From NCBI GenBank assembly GCA_017620435.1, contig JAFZQL010000023.1:1-17049 (forward strand): DNA of 17,049 bases, in the 5' to 3' direction. The first letter of the stretch is position 1; every line of letters begins with the position of its first letter. A program made the position numbers and the translations under genes. This document shows, one piece after another, positions 6,402-13,830 of the stretch. A model generated the notes under the pieces. The model was given only the letters and a program-made list of their open reading frames with translations. It searched no databases and was not told the origin of the DNA. Source of the DNA: Erysipelotrichaceae bacterium. Lineage in GTDB: Bacteria; Bacillota_I; Bacilli_A; Erysipelotrichales; Erysipelotrichaceae.

Positions 6402-7436
6402 TTAGAGTTTTTCGATTTCTTCTTTCAGTATCTGAATGATCTGATCCTGCGGAATGGTCCTGACGATCTTTCCTTTCTTGAACAGGATCGCGCTTTCTTT
6501 GCCTCCGGCTACGCCGATATCGGCCCTGGCAGCTTCCTGCGGTCCGTTGACCGGACATCCCATGATGGCTACGTCGATATCCTTGTCTACTGTTTCCAGA
6601 TAGGCTTCCATCTCTTTGACGATCGGAAGCATGTCGTACTGCAGTCTTCCGCAGGTCGGACAGGAAATCAGGTTGGCTACATCCTTCTTCAAGCCGCAGG
6701 CTCTTAGAAGCTTTCTGGCGACTCGTACTTCTTCTACCGGATCATCGGAGATGGAAATACGGATCGTATCGCCGATCCCATCCAGCAGGAGATTACCCAA
6801 GGCCAGGGAAGATTTGATCGTACTGTTGAGCAGTCCACCGGCTTCCGTAACACCTAGATGCAGAGGGTAAGGGAAGGTCTCGGCAGCCAGATGGTATGCC
6901 TTGATGCATTCCAGCGGATCGGAAGACTTGAAAGACAGACAGACATCATGGAAATCCAGGGCTTCGAGAATTCGCAGATGATCCTTGGCAGATTCGATCA
7001 TGGCTTCTTCGGAATGCGTGTATTTCTTGTTCAGACTTCCGGCGTTGATGCCGATGCGGATCGGAACATTTCTCTCTTTGCAGAGACTAACGATCTCTTT
7101 GATCTTCTCTTCATCTTCGATATTACCGGGATTCAGACGGATCTTGTCCGTACCGGAAAGAATGGCCTGTATCGCAAAGTCGGGATTGAAGTGAATATCG
7201 CTGACCAGAGGAATGTGTATGTGTTCCTTGATCTGTTTCACGGCCAGAGCGTCTTCCTTGTCCAGAATGGCTACGCGGATGATCTCACATCCTGCTTCTT
7301 CCAGCCTCAGGATCTGTTCAACGGTTGCGTCGACATCCTTTGTCTTGGTATTGGTCATCGACTGAATGACGACTCTATTCTGTCCGCCGATCTGTACATT
7401 GCCGACACGGATCGGCCTGGTTTCTAATCTGTTCAT
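6402..7436 (-). CDS. ispG: 4-hydroxy-3-methylbut-2-en-1-yl diphosphate synthase (IspG/GcpE)
   Basis: This 344-residue enzyme makes HMBPP from methylerythritol cyclodiphosphate, the next-to-last step of the MEP isoprenoid pathway in the cytosol. It is the short bacterial two-domain form: an N-terminal TIM barrel (about 1-240, starting with TRPIRVGNVQIGG, SMTNT and later VSDIHF and KIRLNPGN) and a C-terminal [4Fe-4S] domain. Cluster ligands are C259 and C262 (CPTC) and C294 (MGCPVNGP), with E301 as the fourth. The residue before E301 is Gln (NGPQEA) where the family nearly always has Gly. There is no ribosome site, and TATAAT ends six bases upstream of the ATG, so a leaderless mRNA is likely. 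It lies 21 bases after csoR on the same strand and could also receive read-through from the copper operon. Confidence 0.96.
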   Translation of the reverse strand: MNRLETRPIRVGNVQIGGQNRVVIQSMTNTKTKDVDATVEQILRLEEAGCEIIRVAILDKEDALAVKQIKEHIHIPLVSDIHFNPDFAIQAILSGTDKIRLNPGNIEDEEKIKEIVSLCKERNVPIRIGINAGSLNKKYTHSEEAMIESAKDHLRILEALDFHDVCLSFKSSDPLECIKAYHLAAETFPYPLHLGVTEAGGLLNSTIKSSLALGNLLLDGIGDTIRISISDDPVEEVRVARKLLRACGLKKDVANLISCPTCGRLQYDMLPIVKEMEAYLETVDKDIDVAIMGCPVNGPQEAARADIGVAGGKESAILFKKGKIVRTIPQDQIIQILKEEIEKL

Positions 7437-7442
7437 ATGATT

Positions 7443-7448
7443 ATTATA
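7443..7448 (-). promoter_or_regulatory. -10 box of a leaderless-type ispG promoter
   Basis: A perfect TATAAT on the minus strand, with six bases between it and the ATG. No ribosome site exists in this 21-base gap, and no good -35 is visible in the end of csoR. Confidence 0.6.
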
Positions 7449-7457
7449 GTATAAATC

Positions 7458-7721
7458 CTAGATCTGTTTCTCCAGGGCTTTTATTACTTCATCGACTTTC
7501 TGATTGTCGCCGTTCTCGATCGCTGTTCTGACACAGCTGTCGATATGGTTCTTCAGGATCAGATTGTTCGTCTTTTTCAACAGGGCTCTTGTTGCCATAA
7601 GCTGATCGGAAATATCCAGACAGTAGCGGTCTTCATCGATCATCTTGATGATGCCTTCCAGCTGTCCCTTGGCAATGGTCAGATACTTCTTTACTTGTTC
7701 GTGATCTTTACTCATTGACAT
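7458..7721 (-). CDS. csoR: Copper-sensing repressor CsoR
   Basis: An 87-residue all-helical CsoR/RcnR-family repressor that releases DNA when it binds Cu(I). The Cu(I) triad is visible as C34 (RYCLDI), H59 and C63 (NHIDSC), in the spacing of true CsoR proteins and unlike the RcnR or FrmR patterns. The start is ATG 7719-7721 (MSMSKDHEQ), which overlaps the 3' end of copA by 14 bases, with a weak GGA ahead of it. Translation is probably coupled to copA, so the repressor is made with the pump it controls. A longer frame upstream is copA coding sequence read in another frame. Its operator is probably the TACCC/GGGTA inverted repeat in front of copA. Confidence 0.92.
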   Translation of the reverse strand: MSMSKDHEQVKKYLTIAKGQLEGIIKMIDEDRYCLDISDQLMATRALLKKTNNLILKNHIDSCVRTAIENGDNQKVDEVIKALEKQI

Positions 7722-10053
7722 TGATGATTCCGGTGACGGTATAGCCGGCATCGGTAATGGCTTCCCTGATCTGCTCATCAGTTAATGCGGTATCTGAAAG
7801 GTAGGCCTTTCCTTCTTCCAGGGAAACTCTCACATCGGCTCCAAGATTCTTTAATGCTTCCTCTACATGTGCGACACAGTGCATGCACATCATGCCTTCA
7901 ATTAATACGATTTTGTTCATCTTTCTGATTTCCTCCTTGTGAACTGTGTTTATTCTTAGTGCGTTACTTAGCACGAATATTGAACTGACTGACATTGTCA
8001 GCGCTCCGATCATCGGATTCAGCGACAGATTCAGCGACTTGTAGAAAGCGCCTGCCGCCAGCGGGATAAACAGGGCGTTGTAGAACAGAGCCCAGAACAG
8101 GTTCTGTCTGATGATGGCCATCGTCTTGCGGGCCAGGTCTACCATGAACGAGACATCCAGAATGCTGTTGGTCATCAGGACTACGTCGCTGGTCGCATAG
8201 GCGATATCCGTTCCGTTGGCTACCGAGAAGGATACATCGGCGGCAGACAGGGCGATCGCATCGTTGACGCCGTCTCCGACCATGGCCGTTTTTCCGGTTT
8301 CTTTTTTCTCGTTGACCAATCTGTTTTTATCCTGCGGTGTGACAGAGGACAGATAATCGGCGATATTCAGTTTTCTGGCGATATTGGCTGCTGTTATTTC
8401 ATTGTCTCCGGTACACATGATTGGAACGATTCCTCTTTTCTGCAGGGAAGCGATCGCTGCAACGGAACTGTCTTTCAGGACATCGGCCAGATAGACGATG
8501 CCAAGGATCTGATCGTTTCTGCCGACGCAGATGAAGGAATAGTTGTTTTCTTTCGCATAGTTGATGTCTTCCGGGATTTCCTTCGTGAAACGGCTCAGCA
8601 GTTTCAGGTTTCCGGCATAGTAGCTGTCTTTTTCAATATGTGCCAGGATGCCTTCGGCGGAGATCTGTTCAAAGTCGTCGAAATTCAGATCCCCATCCGG
8701 ATACTTCTCGCTGATTGCCTTGGCGATCGGATGAGAAGAGTGTTTCTCCAGAGAAGACAGGACATTAAGAAATGAACTGTCGTATTCCTTCAGATCGATG
8801 ATCTCAAGCTTGTTTTTGGTGAGTGTTCCGGTCTTGTCCAGAATGACGTATTTCAGTTTCCCGGCTACTTCCAGGATCTCCGGATTCTTGATCAGGACGC
8901 CATTTCTGGCGGCGTTTCCCGTTGCCACCATGACCGCAGCGGGAGTTGCCAGACCCAGGGCACACGGACTGCTGATGACCAGCACCGACATGGCAAAGTT
9001 GAGTGCTTTCTCAATGTCCTTGTCAATGATCATCCAGAGGATGAATGTCAGAAGAGCTGTCCCGATGACGCCGAAGACGAAGTAGTTGGACACGGTATCC
9101 GCAAATTTCTCGACCGGGATCTTCGACATGGTCGCCTGCTTGGTCAGGGAAATGATCTTGGACAAGGTCGTCTGGGCGCTGTTTCTGGTGATCCTGACGC
9201 GAATCTCGCCGTTGATGTTGACGGTACCGCCGATCACTTCATCGTCAACTGTTTTGGTCTGCGGAAGAGATTCTCCCGTGATCATGGACTCGTCGATCGA
9301 GGAAGAACCTGAAATGATCACGCCGTCCTGCGGAATCGATTCACCCGGACCGACTACGAAAATATCGTCTTTCTTCAGATCGTCGATCGGAATGATGACG
9401 ACTTCATCATCCTTTACCAGGTTCGCCTGCATCGGGATCAGGGTAGCCAGACCTCTGATCGTCTTGGCCGCTTTCTTCTTGTTTTTACCTTCGATGTACT
9501 TGCCGATCGAAACGATGACCGGAACCATGGCCGCCGTCTCGAAATACAGATGATAGGAAGGATTCCCGGAGAACAGCACGTACAGGGAATACAGGAAGGA
9601 TACAGAGGATGATATGGAGACAAGAGAATCCATGTTCGGTCTTAGATGGAACAGAGCCAGAAAACCCGAACGGTAGTGATGGAAATTCAGCAGGATGATG
9701 ATCGTAGACAGGATCAGCTGAATGTAGTTTCCGTAAGATGGAACGTGCAGTCCGAACATGTGGCCCATTGAAAAATACATCAGGACCAGTACCAGGCCGG
9801 CAGAAACAAACATCCTGATCTTATCCAGATCGATCTGCTCGTTCTTGCGGATCACCAGTTCATAGCCGGCATCCTTCACGGCTTTCGCCATGGCCTCTTC
9901 ATTCGTCTTTGTTTCATCGAAACTGACGCTGGCTTCGTTCTCCAGCAGATTGATCTTGCAGGAAAGCACGCCCGGCGTATTCTTCAGGGCTCTTTCCACG
10001 TTTCCTTTACAGATGACACAGGTCATTCCTTTTACTTCATAAGTCTTTTCCAT
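7708..10053 (-). CDS. copA: Copper-exporting P1B-type ATPase with fused C-terminal CopZ-like domain
   Basis: A 781-residue pump that should export Cu(I) across the plasma membrane at the cost of ATP. In order: an N-terminal HMA domain (1-68; C12-x-x-C15), membrane segments (about 80-200), the actuator TGES (259-262), the metal-site segment S362-P-C364, the phosphorylation site D406-KTGT, the P1B HP motif H441-P442, GDGVND (593-598), the last membrane pair with Y658-N659 and M687-x-x-S690, and a second HMA domain at the C-terminus (712-781; C723-x-x-C726). The YN and MxxS elements are P1B-1 copper signatures, yet the usual CPC is SPC, so metal choice should be tested. A C-terminal HMA is uncommon. 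An internal AGGAGG with ATG could yield that domain alone. CsoR operator and SD-like G-run lie upstream; csoR overlaps its end. Confidence 0.94.
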   Translation of the reverse strand: MEKTYEVKGMTCVICKGNVERALKNTPGVLSCKINLLENEASVSFDETKTNEEAMAKAVKDAGYELVIRKNEQIDLDKIRMFVSAGLVLVLMYFSMGHMFGLHVPSYGNYIQLILSTIIILLNFHHYRSGFLALFHLRPNMDSLVSISSSVSFLYSLYVLFSGNPSYHLYFETAAMVPVIVSIGKYIEGKNKKKAAKTIRGLATLIPMQANLVKDDEVVIIPIDDLKKDDIFVVGPGESIPQDGVIISGSSSIDESMITGESLPQTKTVDDEVIGGTVNINGEIRVRITRNSAQTTLSKIISLTKQATMSKIPVEKFADTVSNYFVFGVIGTALLTFILWMIIDKDIEKALNFAMSVLVISSPCALGLATPAAVMVATGNAARNGVLIKNPEILEVAGKLKYVILDKTGTLTKNKLEIIDLKEYDSSFLNVLSSLEKHSSHPIAKAISEKYPDGDLNFDDFEQISAEGILAHIEKDSYYAGNLKLLSRFTKEIPEDINYAKENNYSFICVGRNDQILGIVYLADVLKDSSVAAIASLQKRGIVPIMCTGDNEITAANIARKLNIADYLSSVTPQDKNRLVNEKKETGKTAMVGDGVNDAIALSAADVSFSVANGTDIAYATSDVVLMTNSILDVSFMVDLARKTMAIIRQNLFWALFYNALFIPLAAGAFYKSLNLSLNPMIGALTMSVSSIFVLSNALRINTVHKEEIRKMNKIVLIEGMMCMHCVAHVEEALKNLGADVRVSLEEGKAYLSDTALTDEQIREAITDAGYTVTGIINVNE
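7918..7938 (-). promoter_or_regulatory. Possible internal translation start giving a free CopZ-like chaperone
   Basis: Inside copA, AAGGAGGA (7931-7938) precedes ATG 7918-7920 (M712), with 11 bases between AGGAGG and the ATG. A protein started here would be 70 residues (7708-7920) with a full HMA fold and MxCxxC metal motif, the size of a free CopZ. The same bases also encode Lys-Glu-Glu, so chance is possible. Confidence 0.45.
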
Positions 10054-10055
10054 AG

Positions 10056-10072
10056 ATACCCCCCCAGGGTAT
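10056..10072. promoter_or_regulatory. CsoR operator in front of copA
   Basis: ATACCC-N5-GGGTAT is an inverted repeat with a G/C-rich centre, the form of known CsoR sites such as that of Bacillus copZA. It begins at the predicted copA transcription start and reaches to two bases before the start codon, so bound CsoR would block transcription. On the mRNA its run of seven G, five bases before the ATG, is the only candidate ribosome-binding sequence. Confidence 0.85.
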
Positions 10073-10078
10073 ATTCCT

Positions 10079-10107
10079 ATTTTATCATCTTATGATTCAG
10101 ATGACAA
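10079..10107 (-). promoter_or_regulatory. Promoter of copA-csoR
   Basis: On the minus strand, a -35 TTGTCA (10102-10107, five of six) and a -10 TAAAAT (10079-10084, five of six) are separated by 17 bp. The predicted start, near 10072, is at the edge of the CsoR operator. An inverted repeat, TCATCT-N8-AGATGA (10085-10104), fills the spacer. Confidence 0.7.
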
Positions 10108-10118
10108 TCAAGTATAAT
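10090..10118 (+). promoter_or_regulatory. Leaderless-type promoter of dnaE
   Basis: TATAAT (10113-10118) ends six bases before ATG 10125, and a weak -35, TTATGA (10090-10095), lies 17 bp upstream. There is no ribosome site. It overlaps the divergent copA promoter, but its start is more than 50 bases from the CsoR operator. Confidence 0.65.
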
Positions 10119-10124
10119 AGAAAT

Positions 10125-13100
10125 ATGAGCTGTCCGTTATATATCCGTAGTGTCTACAGTCTGCTTTCTTCCATGTGTACGATCGATGGGATCGTTTCTT
10201 ATGGGAAGAAATACGGATATACGCATCTTGGCCTGGTAGACAGAAACGTTCTGGCGGGAGCGATGTCGTTCAGGAAAGCCTGTGAAAAGGCGGGGATCCA
10301 TCCGGTATACGGCCTGGAGTTTGAAACGAGAATCGAAGACAGGACTTATGTGATGGTCCTGTACGCGAAGAACGACACGGGTTTTGACAACCTGATGAAG
10401 CTTTCCAGCCGTATCTGTACACAGGAGGAACAGATAATCGATATCGAAACGTTAAACAGATACCGAGATGACTGTATCCTCGTTCTGCTTTCCGACAATA
10501 TGCCTTTGACTTATGTCGTCGACCGGGATATGGATATGCAGGAAGCTTTAGACAGACAAAGAGAACTGTTCGGCGAGTTTACCGTCGGACTGATGGATCA
10601 CGATATTGCGATCAACGCGAACCGGGACAGGAAGATCAAAGAACTGCTGAAAAAGAATCATATCCCGATGATCGCTCTGAACAGGACTTATTACCTGGAA
10701 AGAGACGACGTTGAAGACTATGAGATCCTGAAATGCATCAGAGATAAAAGGATCTATGAGAACGATACGGCCATACTGGAGAGTGGCAGATATCTGCTCA
10801 GCAGGCAGGAATACGATACCCTCTACGAACAGGAAGAGTTGATTAATACAGATCTGTTTGCAGAAAACTGTCGGGTCGAAATGGCTTTCCAGACGTCTCT
10901 GCCGCTGTATGAAAACAAGAAAAATATCCCTTCCAGGGATTATCTTGTCGCCTTGTGCAACGAGGGATTAAAAAGAAGATTAAAGAACAAGGTTCCTGAT
11001 ACATACAAAAAACGTCTGGACTATGAGCTGAGCGTCATCCTGAAGATGCATTTCGAGGACTATTTCCTCATCGTCTACGACTTCATTCTCTACGCCAAGA
11101 AACAGAACATCCTGGTCGGACCGGGCAGGGGATCCGCGGCAGGATCGCTGGTTTCCTACTGTCTTGGCATCACGGACATCGATCCGATGAAATACGGCCT
11201 GCTTTTTGAACGTTTCCTCAACCCGGAACGTATCTCCATGCCGGATATCGACACCGATTTTCCGGACGACCGCCGGGATGAAGTGATCCGTTATGTCAGA
11301 GACCGTTACGGGATCGACCATGTAGGTCATATCATTACCTACGGCACTCTGAAGGCCAAACAGGTTTTAAGGGATGTCGGCAGAGTCCTGGATTATCCTC
11401 CAAGAGAGATCGACAGCATCTGCAAGCTGATTCCGAATGTCGTAAACATGGATCTGGATAAGGCATACAGCACGCTTCCTCTGTTTAAACAGAAGATCGA
11501 ATCCGAACAGCGTTACCGCAGGCTTTATCAGATCGCCAGAAAACTGGAATTCTTCCCGCGTCACGAATCGACCCATGCGGCCGGCATCGTCATGTCCAGA
11601 AAACCGCTGGAAGAGGTCGTACCGGTAATCAGGATCGAAGACGACATCTATTCGACCCAGTATACGATGGAACATCTGGAAGAATTAGGTCTGATCAAGA
11701 TGGATTTCCTGGGATTAAGAAACCTGGGCATCATTGCCGAGATCGTCGAAGACATTCAGAAAGACGAAGCATTCAGTCTAAAAGACATCCCGCTGGACGA
11801 TCAAAAGACTTTCAAACTGATACAGGACGTCAACGTATCCGGCGTTTTCCAGCTGGAATCCTCCGGCATGCGCAATCTGATCCGCAAGATGAAGCCGGTC
11901 AGCTTTGAAGAGATCGCCGTGGCGATCGCTTTGTTCCGTCCTGGTCCGATGAAAAACATCCCGGCCTTCCTGGAAAACCGTTCCCATCCGGAAACCGTTC
12001 ATTACCTTCATCCGGATCTGAGACCTATCCTGGAAGAGACCTACGGCATCATCGTCTATCAGGAACAGATCATCAATATCGCCAGAGTAATGGCCGGTTT
12101 TAGCTATGGCAAAGCCGATATTTTAAGAAAAGCCATGTCCAAGAAGAAGCTGAGCGAACTGGAACAGCTCTATCCGGATTTTATCGAGGGATGTCTGAAG
12201 AAAGGATATGACAGAAGTCTTTCCGAGAAGGTCTATGAACTCATTCTGGAATTTGCCAACTACGGTTTCGGTAAGGCACATTCCATCGCCTATGCCATGG
12301 TGGCCTATCAGCTGGCCTATCTGAAAGCCAACTATCCTTTGTATTTCTACAAGGCGCTGCTCAACGGCGTCATCGGATCGCAGTCCAAGACCTACGACTA
12401 TATCAGCGAATGTCTGAACATCGGACAGAAAGTGAAAGGGATCTTCCTGAATGAATCTCAACTGACATACCGGATCAGTGAAGGAGCCATCATTATGCCT
12501 TTCGGTGTCTGTAAAGATGTAGGTTCCATATCCGCTGCGAAGATCATCGAAGAAAGAGAAAACGGACCGTTCAGGGACTATATCGATGCGGTGAAGAGAC
12601 TGACGCTGAAAGGCGTAGAAAGAAACGTGCTGGAGAATCTGATCTATGCGGGAGCCTTCGACGGCTTCGGCTACTCCCGACATACGATGATCAATGCCTT
12701 AGGCAACGTCATCATGTATGCCAACGCGCACAGGGGAGAGACATCCCTGATCAGCGACTTCGACGATACGCCGATCATCGAACAGCTGAAGGACGACAAC
12801 ATGGTCCTGGCCGAGAACGAGAAGAACGTTCTGGGATTCTACTTCAGCTTCAATCCGATCGCCGATGTCAAGAAGAAAAACAACATCGATACGCCGAATC
12901 TTTATCAGCTTTCCGGTCAGCTTGGAACAGTCAAAGGATTCGGTCTGATCAAGAGAGTCAAGTCTCTTAGAACCAGGAAAGGCGACATGATGGCCTTTGT
13001 GGATCTGGTGGATGACAAGGGAGAACTCTCGCTGGCGGTCATGCCGAACCTGTATGCGCAGTACGGTTCACAGCTTGTGAAAGGCAAATACGTGTATTTT

Positions 13101-13157
13101 GAAGGCCGGATCGAGAAGGAAGCTTCCTGTCTGGTCAGAAACATGAGATTATTATAG
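10125..13157 (+). CDS. dnaE: DNA polymerase III alpha subunit, DnaE type
   Basis: A 1010-residue C-family replicative polymerase that extends DNA at the replication fork; in Firmicutes DnaE usually works beside PolC. Order: PHP domain (about 1-200), polymerase core (about 250-650) with the GSAAGSLVSY motif, catalytic D374 and D376 in PDIDTDF and D527 in KMDFLGLRNL, then the tau/beta-binding and helix-hairpin-helix region (YGFGKAHSIAYA, later PFRDYIDAVKR), and a C-terminal OB fold (about 920-1010). It is shorter than E. coli DnaE (1160). The PHP metal ligands are largely lost: the usual HxH reads L5-Y-I-R8, and the later DH reads D39-R40, so PHP exonuclease activity is unlikely. The start is placed at 10125 by the TATAAT six bases upstream and because family proteins begin at this point. 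An upstream in-frame ATG at 10092 would translate the promoter. Confidence 0.95.
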   Translation: MSCPLYIRSVYSLLSSMCTIDGIVSYGKKYGYTHLGLVDRNVLAGAMSFRKACEKAGIHPVYGLEFETRIEDRTYVMVLYAKNDTGFDNLMKLSSRICTQEEQIIDIETLNRYRDDCILVLLSDNMPLTYVVDRDMDMQEALDRQRELFGEFTVGLMDHDIAINANRDRKIKELLKKNHIPMIALNRTYYLERDDVEDYEILKCIRDKRIYENDTAILESGRYLLSRQEYDTLYEQEELINTDLFAENCRVEMAFQTSLPLYENKKNIPSRDYLVALCNEGLKRRLKNKVPDTYKKRLDYELSVILKMHFEDYFLIVYDFILYAKKQNILVGPGRGSAAGSLVSYCLGITDIDPMKYGLLFERFLNPERISMPDIDTDFPDDRRDEVIRYVRDRYGIDHVGHIITYGTLKAKQVLRDVGRVLDYPPREIDSICKLIPNVVNMDLDKAYSTLPLFKQKIESEQRYRRLYQIARKLEFFPRHESTHAAGIVMSRKPLEEVVPVIRIEDDIYSTQYTMEHLEELGLIKMDFLGLRNLGIIAEIVEDIQKDEAFSLKDIPLDDQKTFKLIQDVNVSGVFQLESSGMRNLIRKMKPVSFEEIAVAIALFRPGPMKNIPAFLENRSHPETVHYLHPDLRPILEETYGIIVYQEQIINIARVMAGFSYGKADILRKAMSKKKLSELEQLYPDFIEGCLKKGYDRSLSEKVYELILEFANYGFGKAHSIAYAMVAYQLAYLKANYPLYFYKALLNGVIGSQSKTYDYISECLNIGQKVKGIFLNESQLTYRISEGAIIMPFGVCKDVGSISAAKIIEERENGPFRDYIDAVKRLTLKGVERNVLENLIYAGAFDGFGYSRHTMINALGNVIMYANAHRGETSLISDFDDTPIIEQLKDDNMVLAENEKNVLGFYFSFNPIADVKKKNNIDTPNLYQLSGQLGTVKGFGLIKRVKSLRTRKGDMMAFVDLVDDKGELSLAVMPNLYAQYGSQLVKGKYVYFEGRIEKEASCLVRNMRLL

Positions 13158-13170
13158 GGAGGGAACACTT

Positions 13171-13830
13171 ATGAAGATCCTGATCGTTGACGATGAAATA
13201 AAGATAAGAGAAGTCGTATCGGAGTATGCCGCGGCAAACGGCTATGAATGCGACCAGGCCAGCAACGGCAAAGATGCCGTGGAAATGGTACAAAGCAGCA
13301 GCTACGACTGCGTGATCTTGGATATCATGATGCCGGAACTGGACGGTTTTTCCGCATGCCGGAAAATCAAGTCGATCCGCAATATACCGGTAATCATGCT
13401 ATCGGCAAGACAGGAGGAAGAGGACAAGCTGTTCTCTTTCGATCTTGGCGTCGACGACTATGTCACGAAACCTTTCTCTCCGAAAGAACTGATGGCCAGG
13501 ATCAAGGCGGTCTGCGACCGCTACCATGTTCATACCAACAGCCAGTATGTCTTCGAAGGACTTCTGATCGACGTAGACGGCAGAAGCGTAACGGCAGACG
13601 GAAAGAAACTGACGCTGACGCCGAAAGAGCTGGATCTGCTGATCTACATGGTCCAGAACAAGAACATCGCCCTGGATCGGGAAAAACTGCTTTCTGCGGT
13701 ATGGGAAACAGACTACTACGAAGACGACCGGACGATCGATACGCATATCAAGATGCTTCGGAAAGATCTGGGAGAATATGCGAAATATATCGTGACCGTA
13801 AGAGGTGTGGGGTACAAGTTTGAAGTTTAA
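13171..13830 (+). CDS. OmpR/PhoB-family response regulator
   Basis: A 219-residue two-component regulator. The receiver domain (1-118) has the acidic pair D7-D8, phosphoacceptor D51 in VILDIMMPELDG and the conserved lysine in YVTKPF. The DNA-binding winged helix (about 125-219) ends with the family signature TVRGVGYKFEV. A GGGAGGG ribosome site lies seven bases before the ATG and overlaps the dnaE stop codon, so the gene is 13 bases behind dnaE and probably cotranscribed. The kinase gene begins within its last codons, making the two an obligate pair. The stimulus and target genes cannot be told. Similarity to PhoP, VanR or YycF types is at family level only. Confidence 0.93.
   Translation: MKILIVDDEIKIREVVSEYAAANGYECDQASNGKDAVEMVQSSSYDCVILDIMMPELDGFSACRKIKSIRNIPVIMLSARQEEEDKLFSFDLGVDDYVTKPFSPKELMARIKAVCDRYHVHTNSQYVFEGLLIDVDGRSVTADGKKLTLTPKELDLLIYMVQNKNIALDREKLLSAVWETDYYEDDRTIDTHIKMLRKDLGEYAKYIVTVRGVGYKFEV

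Noticed and set aside
7722..7778. N-terminal extension of CsoR
   Set aside because: These codons are copA coding sequence read in another frame. The CsoR fold begins at MSMSKDHEQ and has the family length from there.
10092..10124. Upstream ATG start for dnaE
   Set aside because: It would translate the promoter, including the TATAAT box, and has no ribosome site. Family proteins begin at the residue encoded at 10125.
12123..12683. 186-codon minus-strand frame within dnaE
   Set aside because: It is antisense to conserved DnaE motifs, with no ribosome site and no recognisable domain.
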